Shown in pieces: positions 29,795 to 39,764 of a stretch of DNA of 64,000 nucleotides; within the stretch, counting starts at the first letter, position 1; every line of letters starts with the position of its first letter. Origin of the DNA: Parvularcula sp. (GTDB lineage Bacteria; Pseudomonadota; Alphaproteobacteria; Caulobacterales; Parvularculaceae); the NCBI GenBank assembly GCA_002704915.1, contig PAIP01000078.1, positions 1-64,000 of the forward strand, written 5' to 3'. The notes beneath the pieces were generated by a model, which saw nothing but the letters and a program-made list of their open reading frames with translations, had not been told where the DNA came from and did no database searches. The position numbers and the translations under genes are program-made.

Positions 29795-31474
29795 ATGACG
29801 ACAAAACGATCAGATGCAATCACCAAGGGACCCGCCAAGGCGCCGGCGCGGGCGATGCTGCGCGCCACGGGGCTCGGCGATGAAGAACTTTCAGGTCCCA
29901 TCATCGCCGTCGTGAACACATGGTCCACAGTGACGCCCTGCAATATGCATCTCGACCAATTGGCCGCGCCCGTGCGCGAGGGCATTCGCGAAGGCGGCGC
30001 GACGCCGGTCGACTTCAACACCATCGTCGTTTCCGACGGCATCACCATGGGCGGCGAGGGAATGCGCGCCTCGCTGATCTCGCGCGAAGTGATCGCCGAC
30101 TCCATTGAATTGGCCGTACGCGGACATTCCCTCGACGCCGCTGTCATTCTGGTCGGCTGCGACAAGACATTACCTGCGGCGGCGATGGCCCTGGCGCGCA
30201 TGGATATTCCCGGCGTCATTTTCTATGGCGGCACGATCATGCCGGGGCACTGTAAATTCCGCGGCGAGGAAAAAGATCTCTCTATTCAGGATGTGTTCGA
30301 GGCGGTCGGCGCTCATGCGAAGGGCGATTATTCCGACGAGGAACTCGACCAGATCGAACGCAAGGCCTGTCCCGGCGCTGGCGCCTGCGGCGGCCAGTTC
30401 ACGGCGAACACCATGGCCATGGCGCTGGCGTTTTTAGGGCTTGCCCCCATCGGCGCGGGCGATCCGCCGGCAATTGCGGAGGAAAAAGCCGCCGAGGGCG
30501 TTCGCTGCGGCCGGCTGGCGGCGGAACTGGTGAAACAAGGCAAGACCGCGCGCCAGTTTATTTCGGAAACATCCTTGCGCAACGCCGCCGTTTCGGTCGT
30601 TGCATCCGGCGGCTCCACCAATGCCGTGTTGCATCTCGCGGCCATTGCAGCCGAAGCCGGCGTTCCCTTCTCCATCGATCTCTTTGATGAGCTGTCGCGC
30701 TCAACGCCGGTGATCTCCAATCTGAAACCCGGCGGTCAATATCTGGCGAAAGATCTTTACGCGGCGGGCGGCGTGCGCCTCTTCGGCCAGAAGCTGATGG
30801 AAGGCGGCAAGATCGCCGATGCGCCGACAGTATCGGGCAAGTCGCTCTTCGACGAATTCAAAACAGCGGAGGAAACGCCGGGCCAGAAGGTCGTGCATGC
30901 CGTCGCTGATCCGTTCAAAGAAACAGGCGGCCTCAGAATTCTTTACGGCGATCTCGCGCCTGAAGGCGCGGTCTTGAAAACCGCCGGTTACGCCGACGGC
31001 GCCTTTGAAGGAACCGCGCGCGTCTTTGAGGGCGAAGAGGCTGCGTTCAAAGCCGTCAACGACCGCCAGATCAAGGAAGGCGATGTGGTCGTCATCCGTT
31101 ACGAAGGGCCGAAAGGCGGGCCCGGCATGCGCGAGATGCTGGCGACGACCGCCGCGGTTGCAGGCCAGGGACTTGCAGGCAAGGTGGCGCTCATTACCGA
31201 TGGCCGTTTCTCCGGCGCCTCGCACGGCTTTGTCATCGGTCATGTCGCGCCCGAAGCGGCGGCCGGCGGGCCCATCGGGCTTTTGCAGGACGGCGACAGA
31301 ATCCGCATTGATGCGGAAACGCGCCGCATCGACGCCGATATCGATTGGGAGGCGCGCCGCGCAAGCGTGGTTCCCAAAGCGCCGAACCGCATGGGCGGTG
31401 TTTTCGACAAATACGCGAAACTTGTTTCCTCGGCGTCCAAAGGCGCCGTCACTATCGACATATCCAACGAGTAA
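29795..31474 (+). CDS. ilvD: Dihydroxy-acid dehydratase
   Basis: 559 residues from ATG 29795; the ATG at 29756 abuts the attenuator T-run and would put the start inside the terminator. Three Fe-S cysteines: TPCNMHLDQL, VGCDKTLPAAAMA and CPGAGACGGQFTANTM. Length and cysteine pattern fit the short, probably [2Fe-2S], dehydratase class. It makes 2-keto acids for valine and isoleucine. First structural gene behind the ilv attenuator. Confidence 0.96.
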   Translation: MTTKRSDAITKGPAKAPARAMLRATGLGDEELSGPIIAVVNTWSTVTPCNMHLDQLAAPVREGIREGGATPVDFNTIVVSDGITMGGEGMRASLISREVIADSIELAVRGHSLDAAVILVGCDKTLPAAAMALARMDIPGVIFYGGTIMPGHCKFRGEEKDLSIQDVFEAVGAHAKGDYSDEELDQIERKACPGAGACGGQFTANTMAMALAFLGLAPIGAGDPPAIAEEKAAEGVRCGRLAAELVKQGKTARQFISETSLRNAAVSVVASGGSTNAVLHLAAIAAEAGVPFSIDLFDELSRSTPVISNLKPGGQYLAKDLYAAGGVRLFGQKLMEGGKIADAPTVSGKSLFDEFKTAEETPGQKVVHAVADPFKETGGLRILYGDLAPEGAVLKTAGYADGAFEGTARVFEGEEAAFKAVNDRQIKEGDVVVIRYEGPKGGPGMREMLATTAAVAGQGLAGKVALITDGRFSGASHGFVIGHVAPEAAAGGPIGLLQDGDRIRIDAETRRIDADIDWEARRASVVPKAPNRMGGVFDKYAKLVSSASKGAVTIDISNE

Positions 31475-31495
31475 AGGCGAGAGGGATTTTAAGAC

Positions 31496-32506
31496 ATGAA
31501 AGTCTATACGGAAGATGATGCAAACCCGGCGATTGTGAAGAACGATGTCGTCGCCGTCATCGGTTATGGCAGCCAGGGACGCGCCCACGCGCTGAACCTG
31601 CGCGACTCGGGCTGCAAGGTGATTGTCGGCGTGCGTCCGGGCGGCCCCGGCGCGAAGCGCGCGGAAGAAGACGGGCTTGAAGTCGCCAATGTCGCCGATG
31701 CGACGAAACAGGCGAAGCTGATCGCCGTCCTGACGCCCGACATGACCCATGAGCAGATTTTCAATGAACAGATCGCGCCGAACCTGAAAGACGGCGACGC
31801 GCTTCTCTTCGCCCACGGCTTTACGGTGCTGTATGGCCGCGTCGTGCCGCCGTCGAATGTGGACGTCATCATGGTCGCGCCGAAAGGCCCTGGCGGTCTC
31901 GTGCGTTCCGAATATGAGCGCGGCCGCGGCGTGCCGAGCCTCTTCGCCATCCATCAGGATGCGACGGGGCAAGCAAAAGACAAGGCGCTTGCTTACGCCA
32001 GTCTTATCGGCGGCGCGTCGGCAGGCGTTATCGAGACGACCTTCCGCGAAGAAACCGAAACCGATCTTTTCGGCGAGCAGGCGGTCCTTTGCGGCGGCGC
32101 CTCGGAGCTCGTCATCGCCGGTTTCGAAACGCTGGTGGAAGCCGGTTATCAGCCGGAGATCGCCTATTACGAATGCCTGCACGAATTAAAGCTGATCGTC
32201 GATCTCTTCTATGAGGGCGGCATCACGCGCATGCATGATTTCATTTCCGAGACGGCGAAATATGGCGATTTCGTTTCCGGTCCCCGCGTTATCAACGCAG
32301 AAACCAAGCAGCGGATGAAGGAAGTCCTGACCGATATTCAGAACGGATCTTTCGCCCATGACTGGATCGTCGAAAACCAGGCCGGCAAGGTCCGCTACAA
32401 CCAGATGCTGCGCGCCGATCTGGAGCATCCCATCGAAAAGACCGGCAAGGAGCTGCGCGCGCGCATGTCCTGGTTGAAGCCGGGCGCTAACACCAAACCC
32501 GATTGA
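31496..32506 (+). CDS. ilvC: Ketol-acid reductoisomerase, class I
   Basis: 336 residues. NADPH motif [31 protein letters not shown], the magnesium ligands in [19 protein letters not shown], and [17 protein letters not shown]. It isomerises and reduces acetolactate and acetohydroxybutyrate. 21 bases after ilvD with AGAGGGA before the ATG. Confidence 0.97.
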   Translation: MKVYTEDDANPAIVKNDVVAVIGYGSQGRAHALNLRDSGCKVIVGVRPGGPGAKRAEEDGLEVANVADATKQAKLIAVLTPDMTHEQIFNEQIAPNLKDGDALLFAHGFTVLYGRVVPPSNVDVIMVAPKGPGGLVRSEYERGRGVPSLFAIHQDATGQAKDKALAYASLIGGASAGVIETTFREETETDLFGEQAVLCGGASELVIAGFETLVEAGYQPEIAYYECLHELKLIVDLFYEGGITRMHDFISETAKYGDFVSGPRVINAETKQRMKEVLTDIQNGSFAHDWIVENQAGKVRYNQMLRADLEHPIEKTGKELRARMSWLKPGANTKPD

Positions 32507-32527
32507 TATCCGAAACTGAGGCCCATC

Positions 32528-34321
32528 ATGACTGCTTCTCAAACGAAACAAGAGACAAAGACGGCGGCGATCACGAAGTCGGGCGCCGAACTTCTCCTTG
32601 ATGCGCTGGAGGAGCAGGGGGTCGAAGTGATTTTCGGCTATCCCGGCGGCGCTGTGCTGCCGATCTATGACGCGCTTTATGCGCGCGATACGATCCGCCA
32701 CATTCTGGTGCGTCACGAACAGGGCGCCCTGCATGCGGCGGAGGGTTATGCGCGGTCGACGGGCAAGGTCGGCGTTGCGCTGGTGACGTCGGGGCCCGGC
32801 GCCACCAACGCCGTTACGGGTCTTGCGGATGCGTTGCTCGATTCCATCCCGGTCGTTTGTATTTCCGGACAGGTGGCGCGTCCCCTGATCGGCACGGACG
32901 CCTTTCAGGAATGCGACACAACGGGCATCACCCGGTCCTGCACCAAGCATAACTATCTTGCGAAATCGGCGCACACCCTGTCATCGACGGTGCATGAAGC
33001 ATTTCATGTGGCGCGCAACGGACGCCCGGGGCCGGTCCTCATCGACATCCCCAAGGACATTCAGTTTGAGAGCGCGCAATACACCTCCCGCTCCGACGCC
33101 CGCAATCGCAACTGTATCGTCACGCCGGAGGTCAACAAGAATCAGATCGACCAGGTTGTCGATTTGATGCGCTATGCGCGCCGGCCGGTGCTCTATACCG
33201 GGGGCGGGGTGATCAATGCCGGGCCGGAAGCCTCCAAAATATTGCGCGAGCTTGCGAGTGCTACGGGCTTTCCGGTGACGTCGACCCTCATGGGGCTCGG
33301 CGCCTTTCCGGCTTCCGATCCGCAATGGCTCGGCATGCTCGGCATGCATGGGAGCTACGAGGCGAACAACGCCATGCATGACTGCGATCTGATGATCGCC
33401 ATCGGTGCGCGTTTTGACGACCGCGTCACGGGCCGGCTTGACGCCTTCTCGCCCAATTCGCGGAAAATCCACATCGATATCGATCCGTCTTCGATCAACA
33501 AGAACGTGCCCGTCGATATCGGCGTCATCGGCGACGCTGGCGCGATTATGGAAGCGATGCTCGCGGAGTGGAAACGTCGCGACAAGGAAGAAACCCATGA
33601 TCGCGCGCGCATCGAAGGCTGGCTTGAGCAGATCGACGGCTGGCGCGCGCGCAAGTCGTTCCACTACAAGAACTCGAAAGACGCCATCAAACCGCAATAT
33701 GCGGTCGAGCGTCTTTATGAACTGACCCGCGGCAAGGATGTCTATGTGACGACGGAAGTGGGCCAGCACCAGATGTGGGCGGCGCAGTTCTTTCATTTCG
33801 ACGAGCCGAACCGCTGGATGACGTCCGGCGGGCTCGGCACCATGGGCTATGGCCTGCCGGCGGCCCTCGGCGTTCAGGCGGCGCATCCGGACGCTCTCGT
33901 CATCGACATCGCCGGGGACGCGTCGGTCCAGATGACCATGCAGGAGATGTCGGCGGCGATCCAGCATGATCTGCCCATCAAGATTTTCATCCTGAACAAT
34001 GCTTACCTTGGCATGGTGCGCCAGTGGCAGGAGCTTCTCCATGGCGGGCGCTATTCTCATTCCTATTCCGACAGCTTGCCGGATTTCGTAAAGCTTGCCG
34101 AGGCCTATGGCGGCCATGGCATCCGCACGGAGAAGCCGGACGAACTCGACGCCAAGATCATCGAGATGATCGAATCGCCGAAACCGGTTCTGTTCGACTG
34201 CGTCGTGACGCAGGAAGAAAACGTCTTCCCGATGATCCCGTCGGGCGCCGCGCATAACGAAATGCTGTTCGGCGAGATGAAGGAAGACTCCGTTTCGGAG
34301 CAGGGGAAGACGCTGGTATGA
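32528..34321 (+). CDS. ilvB: Acetolactate synthase, large subunit
   Basis: 597 residues of the thiamine-diphosphate family. VIFGYPGGAVLPIYDAL, activating Glu in LVRHEQGALHAAEGYA, SGPGATN, the FAD region, and the ThDP motif GDASVQMTMQEM...FILNNAYLGMV. It condenses pyruvate with pyruvate or 2-ketobutyrate, the committed step of Val/Leu/Ile synthesis. 21 bases after ilvC and overlapping ilvH by 4 bases. E. coli has three isozymes (ilvB, ilvG, ilvI); the symbol here is generic. Confidence 0.96.
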   Translation: MTASQTKQETKTAAITKSGAELLLDALEEQGVEVIFGYPGGAVLPIYDALYARDTIRHILVRHEQGALHAAEGYARSTGKVGVALVTSGPGATNAVTGLADALLDSIPVVCISGQVARPLIGTDAFQECDTTGITRSCTKHNYLAKSAHTLSSTVHEAFHVARNGRPGPVLIDIPKDIQFESAQYTSRSDARNRNCIVTPEVNKNQIDQVVDLMRYARRPVLYTGGGVINAGPEASKILRELASATGFPVTSTLMGLGAFPASDPQWLGMLGMHGSYEANNAMHDCDLMIAIGARFDDRVTGRLDAFSPNSRKIHIDIDPSSINKNVPVDIGVIGDAGAIMEAMLAEWKRRDKEETHDRARIEGWLEQIDGWRARKSFHYKNSKDAIKPQYAVERLYELTRGKDVYVTTEVGQHQMWAAQFFHFDEPNRWMTSGGLGTMGYGLPAALGVQAAHPDALVIDIAGDASVQMTMQEMSAAIQHDLPIKIFILNNAYLGMVRQWQELLHGGRYSHSYSDSLPDFVKLAEAYGGHGIRTEKPDELDAKIIEMIESPKPVLFDCVVTQEENVFPMIPSGAAHNEMLFGEMKEDSVSEQGKTLV

Positions 34322-34884
34322 CCGCCCAAAGTTCAAAAAGCGGCGCCCAATCCCAATCGGTCTATCCGGTCACGCGCGAGGAAAGCGCAGAGCGGGAGGT
34401 CATTCTCGCTGTCATCGTCGACAACGAGCCGGGCGTCCTGTCGCGCGTCGTGGGGCTCATTTCCGCCCGCGGCTATAATATCGAGAGCCTGACGGTCGCC
34501 GAAACCGACATGGAGAAACACACCTCGCGCATTACCGTGGTGACGCAAGGCACGCCCTCGAAGATCGAGCAGATCAAGGCGCAGTTGGGCCGGTTGGTGC
34601 CCGTGCGCCGCGTCATTGATGTTTCTGCGGAGACGGACGCGCTTGAACGAGAACTGGCGCTGGTCAAGGTCGTCAATGAAGGCGATCAGCGCGTCGAAGC
34701 TATGCGCCTCGCTGACATCTTCCGCGCCCGCGCGTTGGACACGACGCATACGTCTTTTGTTTTCGAGATCACGGGCGCGCGTGAAAAGATCAATGCGTTT
34801 ATCGATCTGATGAAGCCATTGGGTCTGTCGGAAGTCTCTCGCACCGGCGTGTTATCCATCCGCCGCGGCGTTGAAAGGGATTAG
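34318..34884 (+). CDS. ilvH: Acetolactate synthase, small (regulatory) subunit
   Basis: 188 residues. An ACT domain (ILAVIVDNEPGVLSRVVGLISARGYNIESL) binds valine for feedback inhibition; a second ferredoxin-like C-terminal domain follows. Slightly longer at the N-terminus than E. coli IlvH. ATGA overlap with ilvB gives coupled synthesis. The leu leader peptide starts 4 bases after its stop. Confidence 0.95.
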   Translation: MTAQSSKSGAQSQSVYPVTREESAEREVILAVIVDNEPGVLSRVVGLISARGYNIESLTVAETDMEKHTSRITVVTQGTPSKIEQIKAQLGRLVPVRRVIDVSAETDALERELALVKVVNEGDQRVEAMRLADIFRARALDTTHTSFVFEITGAREKINAFIDLMKPLGLSEVSRTGVLSIRRGVERD

Positions 34885-34888
34885 CGTC

Positions 34889-34945
34889 ATGACTGGTCAT
34901 TTTAGAAAACGATTTCTCAATCTGCTCCTTAGCCCCGCGCGGTGA
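34889..34945 (+). CDS. leuA leader peptide
   Basis: Eighteen-residue ORF MTGHFRKRFLNLLLSPAR, starting four bases after ilvH and ending 57 bases before leuA. AAAGGGA lies 9 bases before its ATG. Four of five consecutive codons are leucine (CTC AAT CTG CTC CTT), as expected of a leucine-sensing leader. The stem CGCGCGG/CCGCGCG (about 34936-34958) overlaps its end. No T-run follows, so the control could be Rho-dependent or act on leuA translation. The ending LLLSPAR resembles LLISPVR of the ilv leader. Confidence 0.8.
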   Translation: MTGHFRKRFLNLLLSPAR

Positions 34946-35001
34946 AATCTCCGCGCGATAGAAGTTGGCGTTATGAAGGAACAGAACGAAGGAATTTAAA
35001 A

Positions 35002-36600
35002 ATGACCAAGACCGAAACAGAAGAAAGCGACGTAAAGGCGAAAGACGCCGGCCACGTAAAAATCTTCGACACGACCCTGCGTGACGGAGAACAGGCGCCC
35101 GGTTTTTCCATGTCGACTGACGCGAAAATCATCGTCGCCCGCGCGCTCGAGGCGCTGAATGTGGATATTATCGAAGCGGGCTTTGCGGCGGCGTCGCCGG
35201 GTGATGCGGCTGCGATCTCCACCATCGCCAGGGAAATTGAGGGGCCCACTATCGGCTCCCTGGCGCGCCTTAACAAGAACGACATCGAGGCTGCCGCGCG
35301 CGCTATTGAGCCGGCCAGAAAAAAACGCATTCACACTTTTATCGGCACGAGCCCGCTTCATCGCGATGCGAAGCTGAAAATGACGAAGGATGAGATCCTG
35401 AAACAGATTTCAGAGGTTGTCGCCTTCGCGCGTTCCGCTTGCGACGATGTCGAATTTTCACCGGAAGACGCTATTCGCACCGAGCGGGATTATCTCATCG
35501 AAGCCGTGGAAGCCGCGATTGAGGCCGGCGCACGCACCATCAATATCCCCGACACCGTCGGCTACACGACGCCGGAAGAAATCACCGATCTTTTCCGGTT
35601 CCTGAACGAAAAGGCAAAAGGCGCCGAAAAGGTGACCTTCTCCGCACACTGTCATGACGATCTCGGCATGGCGGTCGCGAATTCGCTCGCGGCGGTTCGC
35701 GGCGGCGCGCGCCAGATCGAGTGCGCCGTCAACGGCATTGGCGAGCGCGCCGGCAATTGCTCGCTGGAAGAGGTGGTAATGGCGCTCGCAACGCGCCGCG
35801 ACTTTTTCAATGCAGACACCCAGGTCGATACGACAAAGATTTACGCCGCGTCGACAGCGCTTGCGCGCGTGACCCATAATCCGATCCCGCGCAACAAGGC
35901 GATTGTGGGCCGCAACGCCTTTGCCCATGAGGCGGGCATTCACCAGCATGGCGTGCTTGCCGACAAGCGCACCTATGAGATCATGGATGCGGAGAAGGTC
36001 GGCGTGCCGTCGAATGCTCTGGTGCTGGGCAAGCATTCGGGCAAGCATGCCGTGGCCGCGCGGGTGAAAGCGCTGGGCTTTAACGTCTCGAAAGAAAAGA
36101 TCGAGGATATCTTCCCGAACTTCAAAAAACTCGCAGATACGGCGAAGGAAGTCACCGACGCCGATCTTGTGAGGCTTGTCACCGGCAATGCTGCGGTTGA
36201 CGGGCGCGCTGGTCCGTGGCGCATGCGCAAGACCGAACTGCACGTGGATTTCGAGGATGACACGCGCCCCCATGCGCGCGTCACCATGGAACACGATAAT
36301 GGCGAGCGCCGTACTGTGACCCATGAAGGCGAGGGGCCCATCGATGCAGCTTTCGCCGCCGTTTGCGCCATCGCCGATGTGCCGGGACGCATTCATACGC
36401 TCGACCTGCATCACCTGGCGGCGGAAGGCGTCGTGCGCGCGGAGGCGATTGTCGATGTGGACGGCAAGCAGTTTTCCGGCAAGGCCCAGGAAGTGGACAT
36501 TGCGGACGCCGCCGTGGCGGCCTTTGTGGCGGCGATCAATCAGGCTGCTGCGATCCGTTCTGGCGCATTTTCTTTTCCTAATGAGGCTGCGGCGTCATGA
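35002..36600 (+). CDS. leuA: 2-isopropylmalate synthase
   Basis: 532 residues from ATG 35002 (AAGGA 8 bases upstream; the frame can be extended to 34942 but that part overlaps the leader structure). FDTTLRDGEQAPGFSMS, the metal-binding HCHDDLGMAVANSLAA, and GIHQHGVLADKRTYEIM place it in the standard family; the C-terminal 130 residues are the leucine-binding LeuA dimer domain. It condenses acetyl-CoA with 2-ketoisovalerate. Overlaps leuC by 4 bases. Confidence 0.97.
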   Translation: MTKTETEESDVKAKDAGHVKIFDTTLRDGEQAPGFSMSTDAKIIVARALEALNVDIIEAGFAAASPGDAAAISTIAREIEGPTIGSLARLNKNDIEAAARAIEPARKKRIHTFIGTSPLHRDAKLKMTKDEILKQISEVVAFARSACDDVEFSPEDAIRTERDYLIEAVEAAIEAGARTINIPDTVGYTTPEEITDLFRFLNEKAKGAEKVTFSAHCHDDLGMAVANSLAAVRGGARQIECAVNGIGERAGNCSLEEVVMALATRRDFFNADTQVDTTKIYAASTALARVTHNPIPRNKAIVGRNAFAHEAGIHQHGVLADKRTYEIMDAEKVGVPSNALVLGKHSGKHAVAARVKALGFNVSKEKIEDIFPNFKKLADTAKEVTDADLVRLVTGNAAVDGRAGPWRMRKTELHVDFEDDTRPHARVTMEHDNGERRTVTHEGEGPIDAAFAAVCAIADVPGRIHTLDLHHLAAEGVVRAEAIVDVDGKQFSGKAQEVDIADAAVAAFVAAINQAAAIRSGAFSFPNEAAAS

Positions 36601-38039
36601 GTGTTGCGAGTTCCTCTCCCCAGTCTTTTCCGAAGTCCCTGTTTGACAAGTTATGGGAGCGTCATGTCGTTGTCGAAGAAGGCGACGAGGCGCCGGCCGT
36701 GCTTTATATCGACCTTCATCTCATTCATGAGGTGACGTCGCCGCAGGCTTTTTCCGTGCTTGATGAGCGGAATTTGAAAGTGCGCCGCCCTGATAAAACC
36801 TTTGGCACGCTCGATCATTCGACGCCGACCTTGCCCGCGAATGCAAAAGGCGAATGGCCCTATGCGACGCCGGAAGCGAAAACCCAGGTCGAAAGACTGA
36901 TTGAGAATTGCGAAAAGCATAGCGTAGAATTGCTGGGCCTCGGCGATCCGCGCCGCGGCATTGTGCATGTGATCGGGCCCGAACTCGGTCTGACACAGCC
37001 GGGCAAGACCATTGTCTGCGGAGACAGCCACACATCGACCCATGGCGCCTTTGGCGCGCTGGCTTTCGGCATCGGCACGACGGAAGTGGGCCATGTGCTG
37101 GCGACGCAATGCGTCCTGCAACGCAAGCCAAAATCCATGCGGGTTATTTTTGACGGCGAACTGCCGAAAGGCGTTGGCGCCAAGGATATGGCGCTCGCCA
37201 TGATCGCACAGATCGGGGCCGATGGCGGGCAGGGCTACGCCATGGAGTTCGCCGGCGAAGCTGTGCAGGCGCTGTCCATGGAAGGCCGCATGACGCTCTG
37301 TAATATGTCGATCGAGGCGGGCGCGCGCTTTGGCATGGTTGCGCCGGATGAGACGACGTTCGAATGGCTACACGGCCGCGATTATGCGCCGAAGGGCCTC
37401 GCCTGGAATGAGGCGCTTGCCGACTGGACGGAGCTTAAAACCGAACTCGGCGCTCACTTCGACAAGGAAGTTCATGTTGACGCGCGCGCTATCCGACCCA
37501 TGATCACTTATGGCGTATCGCCCGACGCCGCCGCGCCGGTCGATGGGCTCGCACCAGCACCGCTCAGCGAAGCGGAGCATCATGCCGCGGACTACATGAA
37601 ATTCGAAGCGGGAAAGTCTTTTTCCGAGGCGACTGTCGACCGTGTTTTCATCGGTAGCTGCACCAATTCCCGGCTTTCGGATCTGCGAGAGGCGGCGATC
37701 GTCATGCGCGGGCGAAAGGTGAAGCCGGGCGTTGTGACGCTGATCGTGCCCGGGTCCGAAGCGGTGAAACGTGCGGCGGAGGAAGAAAGCCTGCACGAGA
37801 TTTTTCTCGCCGCCGGCGCCGAGTGGCGCGAGCCGGGATGCTCCATGTGCATCGCCATGAACGGCGACTCAGGACAGCCGGGAGAGCTTGTGGTGTCCAC
37901 ATCGAACCGGAACTTTATTGGGCGGCAAGGCAAAGGCGTGAGGACGGTGCTGGCGAGCCCTGCGACCGCGGCGGCCTCGGCGATTGAAGGGCGCATTGCC
38001 GATCCGCGGCCTTATCTCTTCGCGCGGGAGAGTGCGTAA
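36597..38039 (+). CDS. leuC: 3-isopropylmalate dehydratase, large subunit
   Basis: 480 residues of the aconitase superfamily. The [4Fe-4S] cysteines are in FIGSCTNSRLSDLREA and CSMCIAMN; CGDSHTSTHGAFGALAFGIG is the family signature. It isomerises 2- to 3-isopropylmalate together with LeuD. ATGA overlap with leuA and one-base overlap (TAATG) with leuD. Confidence 0.97.
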   Translation: MSVASSSPQSFPKSLFDKLWERHVVVEEGDEAPAVLYIDLHLIHEVTSPQAFSVLDERNLKVRRPDKTFGTLDHSTPTLPANAKGEWPYATPEAKTQVERLIENCEKHSVELLGLGDPRRGIVHVIGPELGLTQPGKTIVCGDSHTSTHGAFGALAFGIGTTEVGHVLATQCVLQRKPKSMRVIFDGELPKGVGAKDMALAMIAQIGADGGQGYAMEFAGEAVQALSMEGRMTLCNMSIEAGARFGMVAPDETTFEWLHGRDYAPKGLAWNEALADWTELKTELGAHFDKEVHVDARAIRPMITYGVSPDAAAPVDGLAPAPLSEAEHHAADYMKFEAGKSFSEATVDRVFIGSCTNSRLSDLREAAIVMRGRKVKPGVVTLIVPGSEAVKRAAEEESLHEIFLAAGAEWREPGCSMCIAMNGDSGQPGELVVSTSNRNFIGRQGKGVRTVLASPATAAASAIEGRIADPRPYLFARESA

Positions 38040-38614
38040 TGTCGTTTGAAGCATTCAAAACCCTGACATCGCGCACTGTCGTTTTGCCGCAGGAAAATAT
38101 CGACACCGATCAAATCATCCCGGCGCGCTTTCTGACCACAACGGTCAAAGACGGCCTCGGCAAGTCGGCGTTCTATGACTGGCGATATGACGAAGACGGC
38201 CGGCCGAAAAACTCTTCCGTCTTCAATGGCGTCAATCCGGAAACCCATAAAATTCTTGTGGCCGGATCGAATTTCGGCTGCGGGTCTTCGCGCGAACATG
38301 CGCCCTGGGCGCTGTCGGATTTCGGCTTCCGCGCCGTTATCAGCTCTGACATCGCGGATATTTTTAAAAGCAACGCCCAGAAAAACGGGTTGCTGCCGGT
38401 CGAGGTGGATGAGGAAACGCACAAAAAGCTGCTGGCCTCGCCAGGCGCCGAAGTGACGATCGACCTTGAAGCTTGCGAAGTGACCTTCGGCGATGGCGAA
38501 ACAGGGCGCTTTCCCATCGAACCTTTCGCCCGCCGCTGTCTCCTCGACGGTGTTGACCCGCTCGGCCATCTGTTGAATCAGATGCCAGACATTGAAGCCT
38601 ACGAAAAGCGATAA
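38039..38614 (+). CDS. leuD: 3-isopropylmalate dehydratase, small subunit
   Basis: 191 residues, the swivelling domain partner of LeuC: VVLPQENIDTDQIIPARFL at the N-terminus and AGSNFGCGSSREHAPWAL in the core are diagnostic. The start shares one base with the leuC stop. Confidence 0.97.
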   Translation: MSFEAFKTLTSRTVVLPQENIDTDQIIPARFLTTTVKDGLGKSAFYDWRYDEDGRPKNSSVFNGVNPETHKILVAGSNFGCGSSREHAPWALSDFGFRAVISSDIADIFKSNAQKNGLLPVEVDEETHKKLLASPGAEVTIDLEACEVTFGDGETGRFPIEPFARRCLLDGVDPLGHLLNQMPDIEAYEKR

Positions 38615-38627
38615 GAAAGACAATAAA

Positions 38628-39665
38628 ATGGCGGTCATCGCATTTCTTCCCGGCGACGGCGTCGGGCCCGAAGTCGCGGGCGCGGCGAAGCGGGTGCTCG
38701 ACGCCGTAGCGAAAAAATTCTCCCTGACGCTGGAGTTCAAAGACTGTTTCTTCGGCGGGGCCGCCATCGACGCATGCGGCGACCCGTTTCCCGCGGAAAC
38801 GAAAGAAGCATGCCTCGCCGCCGATGCGATTTTTCTCGGCGCCATCGGCGGGCCCAAATGGGACAAGGCGAAGCGGCGGCCTGAAGCCGGGCTGTTGGAG
38901 ATGCGCAAAGCGCTGGGCGTTTATGCTAATCTCCGCCCGGTCAGCGTCGCCCCCGGCATGGAGAATCTGTCGCCGCTCCGCGAGGATCGCGTCAAAGGCG
39001 TCGACATGCTGATCGTACGCGAATTGACTGGCGGCATGTATTTCGGCGACCGCGCGGAAGGAAACGAGCGGGCGACCGACGAATGCCTTTACACTAAAGA
39101 GGAAGTGACCCGCGTTGCGCGCATCGCCTTTGAGGCGGCGCGCAAGCGCAAGGGCCGCGTCGCTTCCGTCGACAAGGCGAACGTCCTCGCCACCAGCCGG
39201 CTCTGGCGCAACGCCGTCAATGAACTCCATGAACAGGAATATAAAGACGTCGAGCTCTCGCACATGCTGGTCGACGCCATGGCCATGAAACTCATCCAGG
39301 CCCCGGCGGAGTATGATGTGATCCTGACGGAGAATCTTTTCGGCGATATTTTGAGCGACGAGGCGTCGGTGCTCTCCGGCTCCATCGGTCTTGCGCCGTC
39401 GGCGTCGCTTGGCGACGGAACGCGCGGTCTTTATGAGCCGATCCATGGCTCCGCGCCGGATATTGCGGGTCAGGGGAAGGCCAACCCAGTGGGCGCGATC
39501 ATGAGCGCGGCGATGATGCTGCGTTACAGCCTCAATGAAGGCGCCGCCGCCGACGCCATAGAAGCGGCGGTCTCGAAGGCGCTCGCCGCTGGCCGCGGCA
39601 CCGGCGATATAGGCGGCGCTGACAACACGGCGTCGTTCACGGATACTGTTGTGGAGTTGATTTAG
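38628..39665 (+). CDS. leuB: 3-isopropylmalate dehydrogenase
   Basis: 345 residues from ATG 38628 (MAVIAFLPGDGVGPEV), 13 bases after leuD; an ATG at 38592 inside leuD is less likely. Isocitrate/isopropylmalate dehydrogenase family: VRELTGGMYFGD, VDKANVLATSRLWR, and SGSIGLAPSASLGD...YEPIHGSAPDIAGQGKANP. NAD-dependent oxidative decarboxylation to 2-ketoisocaproate. Last gene of the ilv-leu string. Confidence 0.97.
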   Translation: MAVIAFLPGDGVGPEVAGAAKRVLDAVAKKFSLTLEFKDCFFGGAAIDACGDPFPAETKEACLAADAIFLGAIGGPKWDKAKRRPEAGLLEMRKALGVYANLRPVSVAPGMENLSPLREDRVKGVDMLIVRELTGGMYFGDRAEGNERATDECLYTKEEVTRVARIAFEAARKRKGRVASVDKANVLATSRLWRNAVNELHEQEYKDVELSHMLVDAMAMKLIQAPAEYDVILTENLFGDILSDEASVLSGSIGLAPSASLGDGTRGLYEPIHGSAPDIAGQGKANPVGAIMSAAMMLRYSLNEGAAADAIEAAVSKALAAGRGTGDIGGADNTASFTDTVVELI

Positions 39666-39676
39666 CGTCGGTGTCA

Positions 39677-39721
39677 TCCCGGATGCGATGCAGCATGAAA
39701 TGCTGCTTCGCTGATCCGGGA
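39677..39721. repeat. Intergenic palindromic element, TCCCGGAT type
   Basis: Outer arms TCCCGGAT (39677-39684) and ATCCGGGA (39714-39721), inner arms GCAGCAT (39690-39696) and ATGCTGC (39700-39706). Two elements with similar CCGGGA-type arms occur at 55739-55825, so it is probably a dispersed repeat of this genome. It lies behind leuB. Confidence 0.6.
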
Positions 39722-39764
39722 CCTATAAAGTTAAGGGCAGGGGGTCCCGTGTTAGCAGCGCGTC

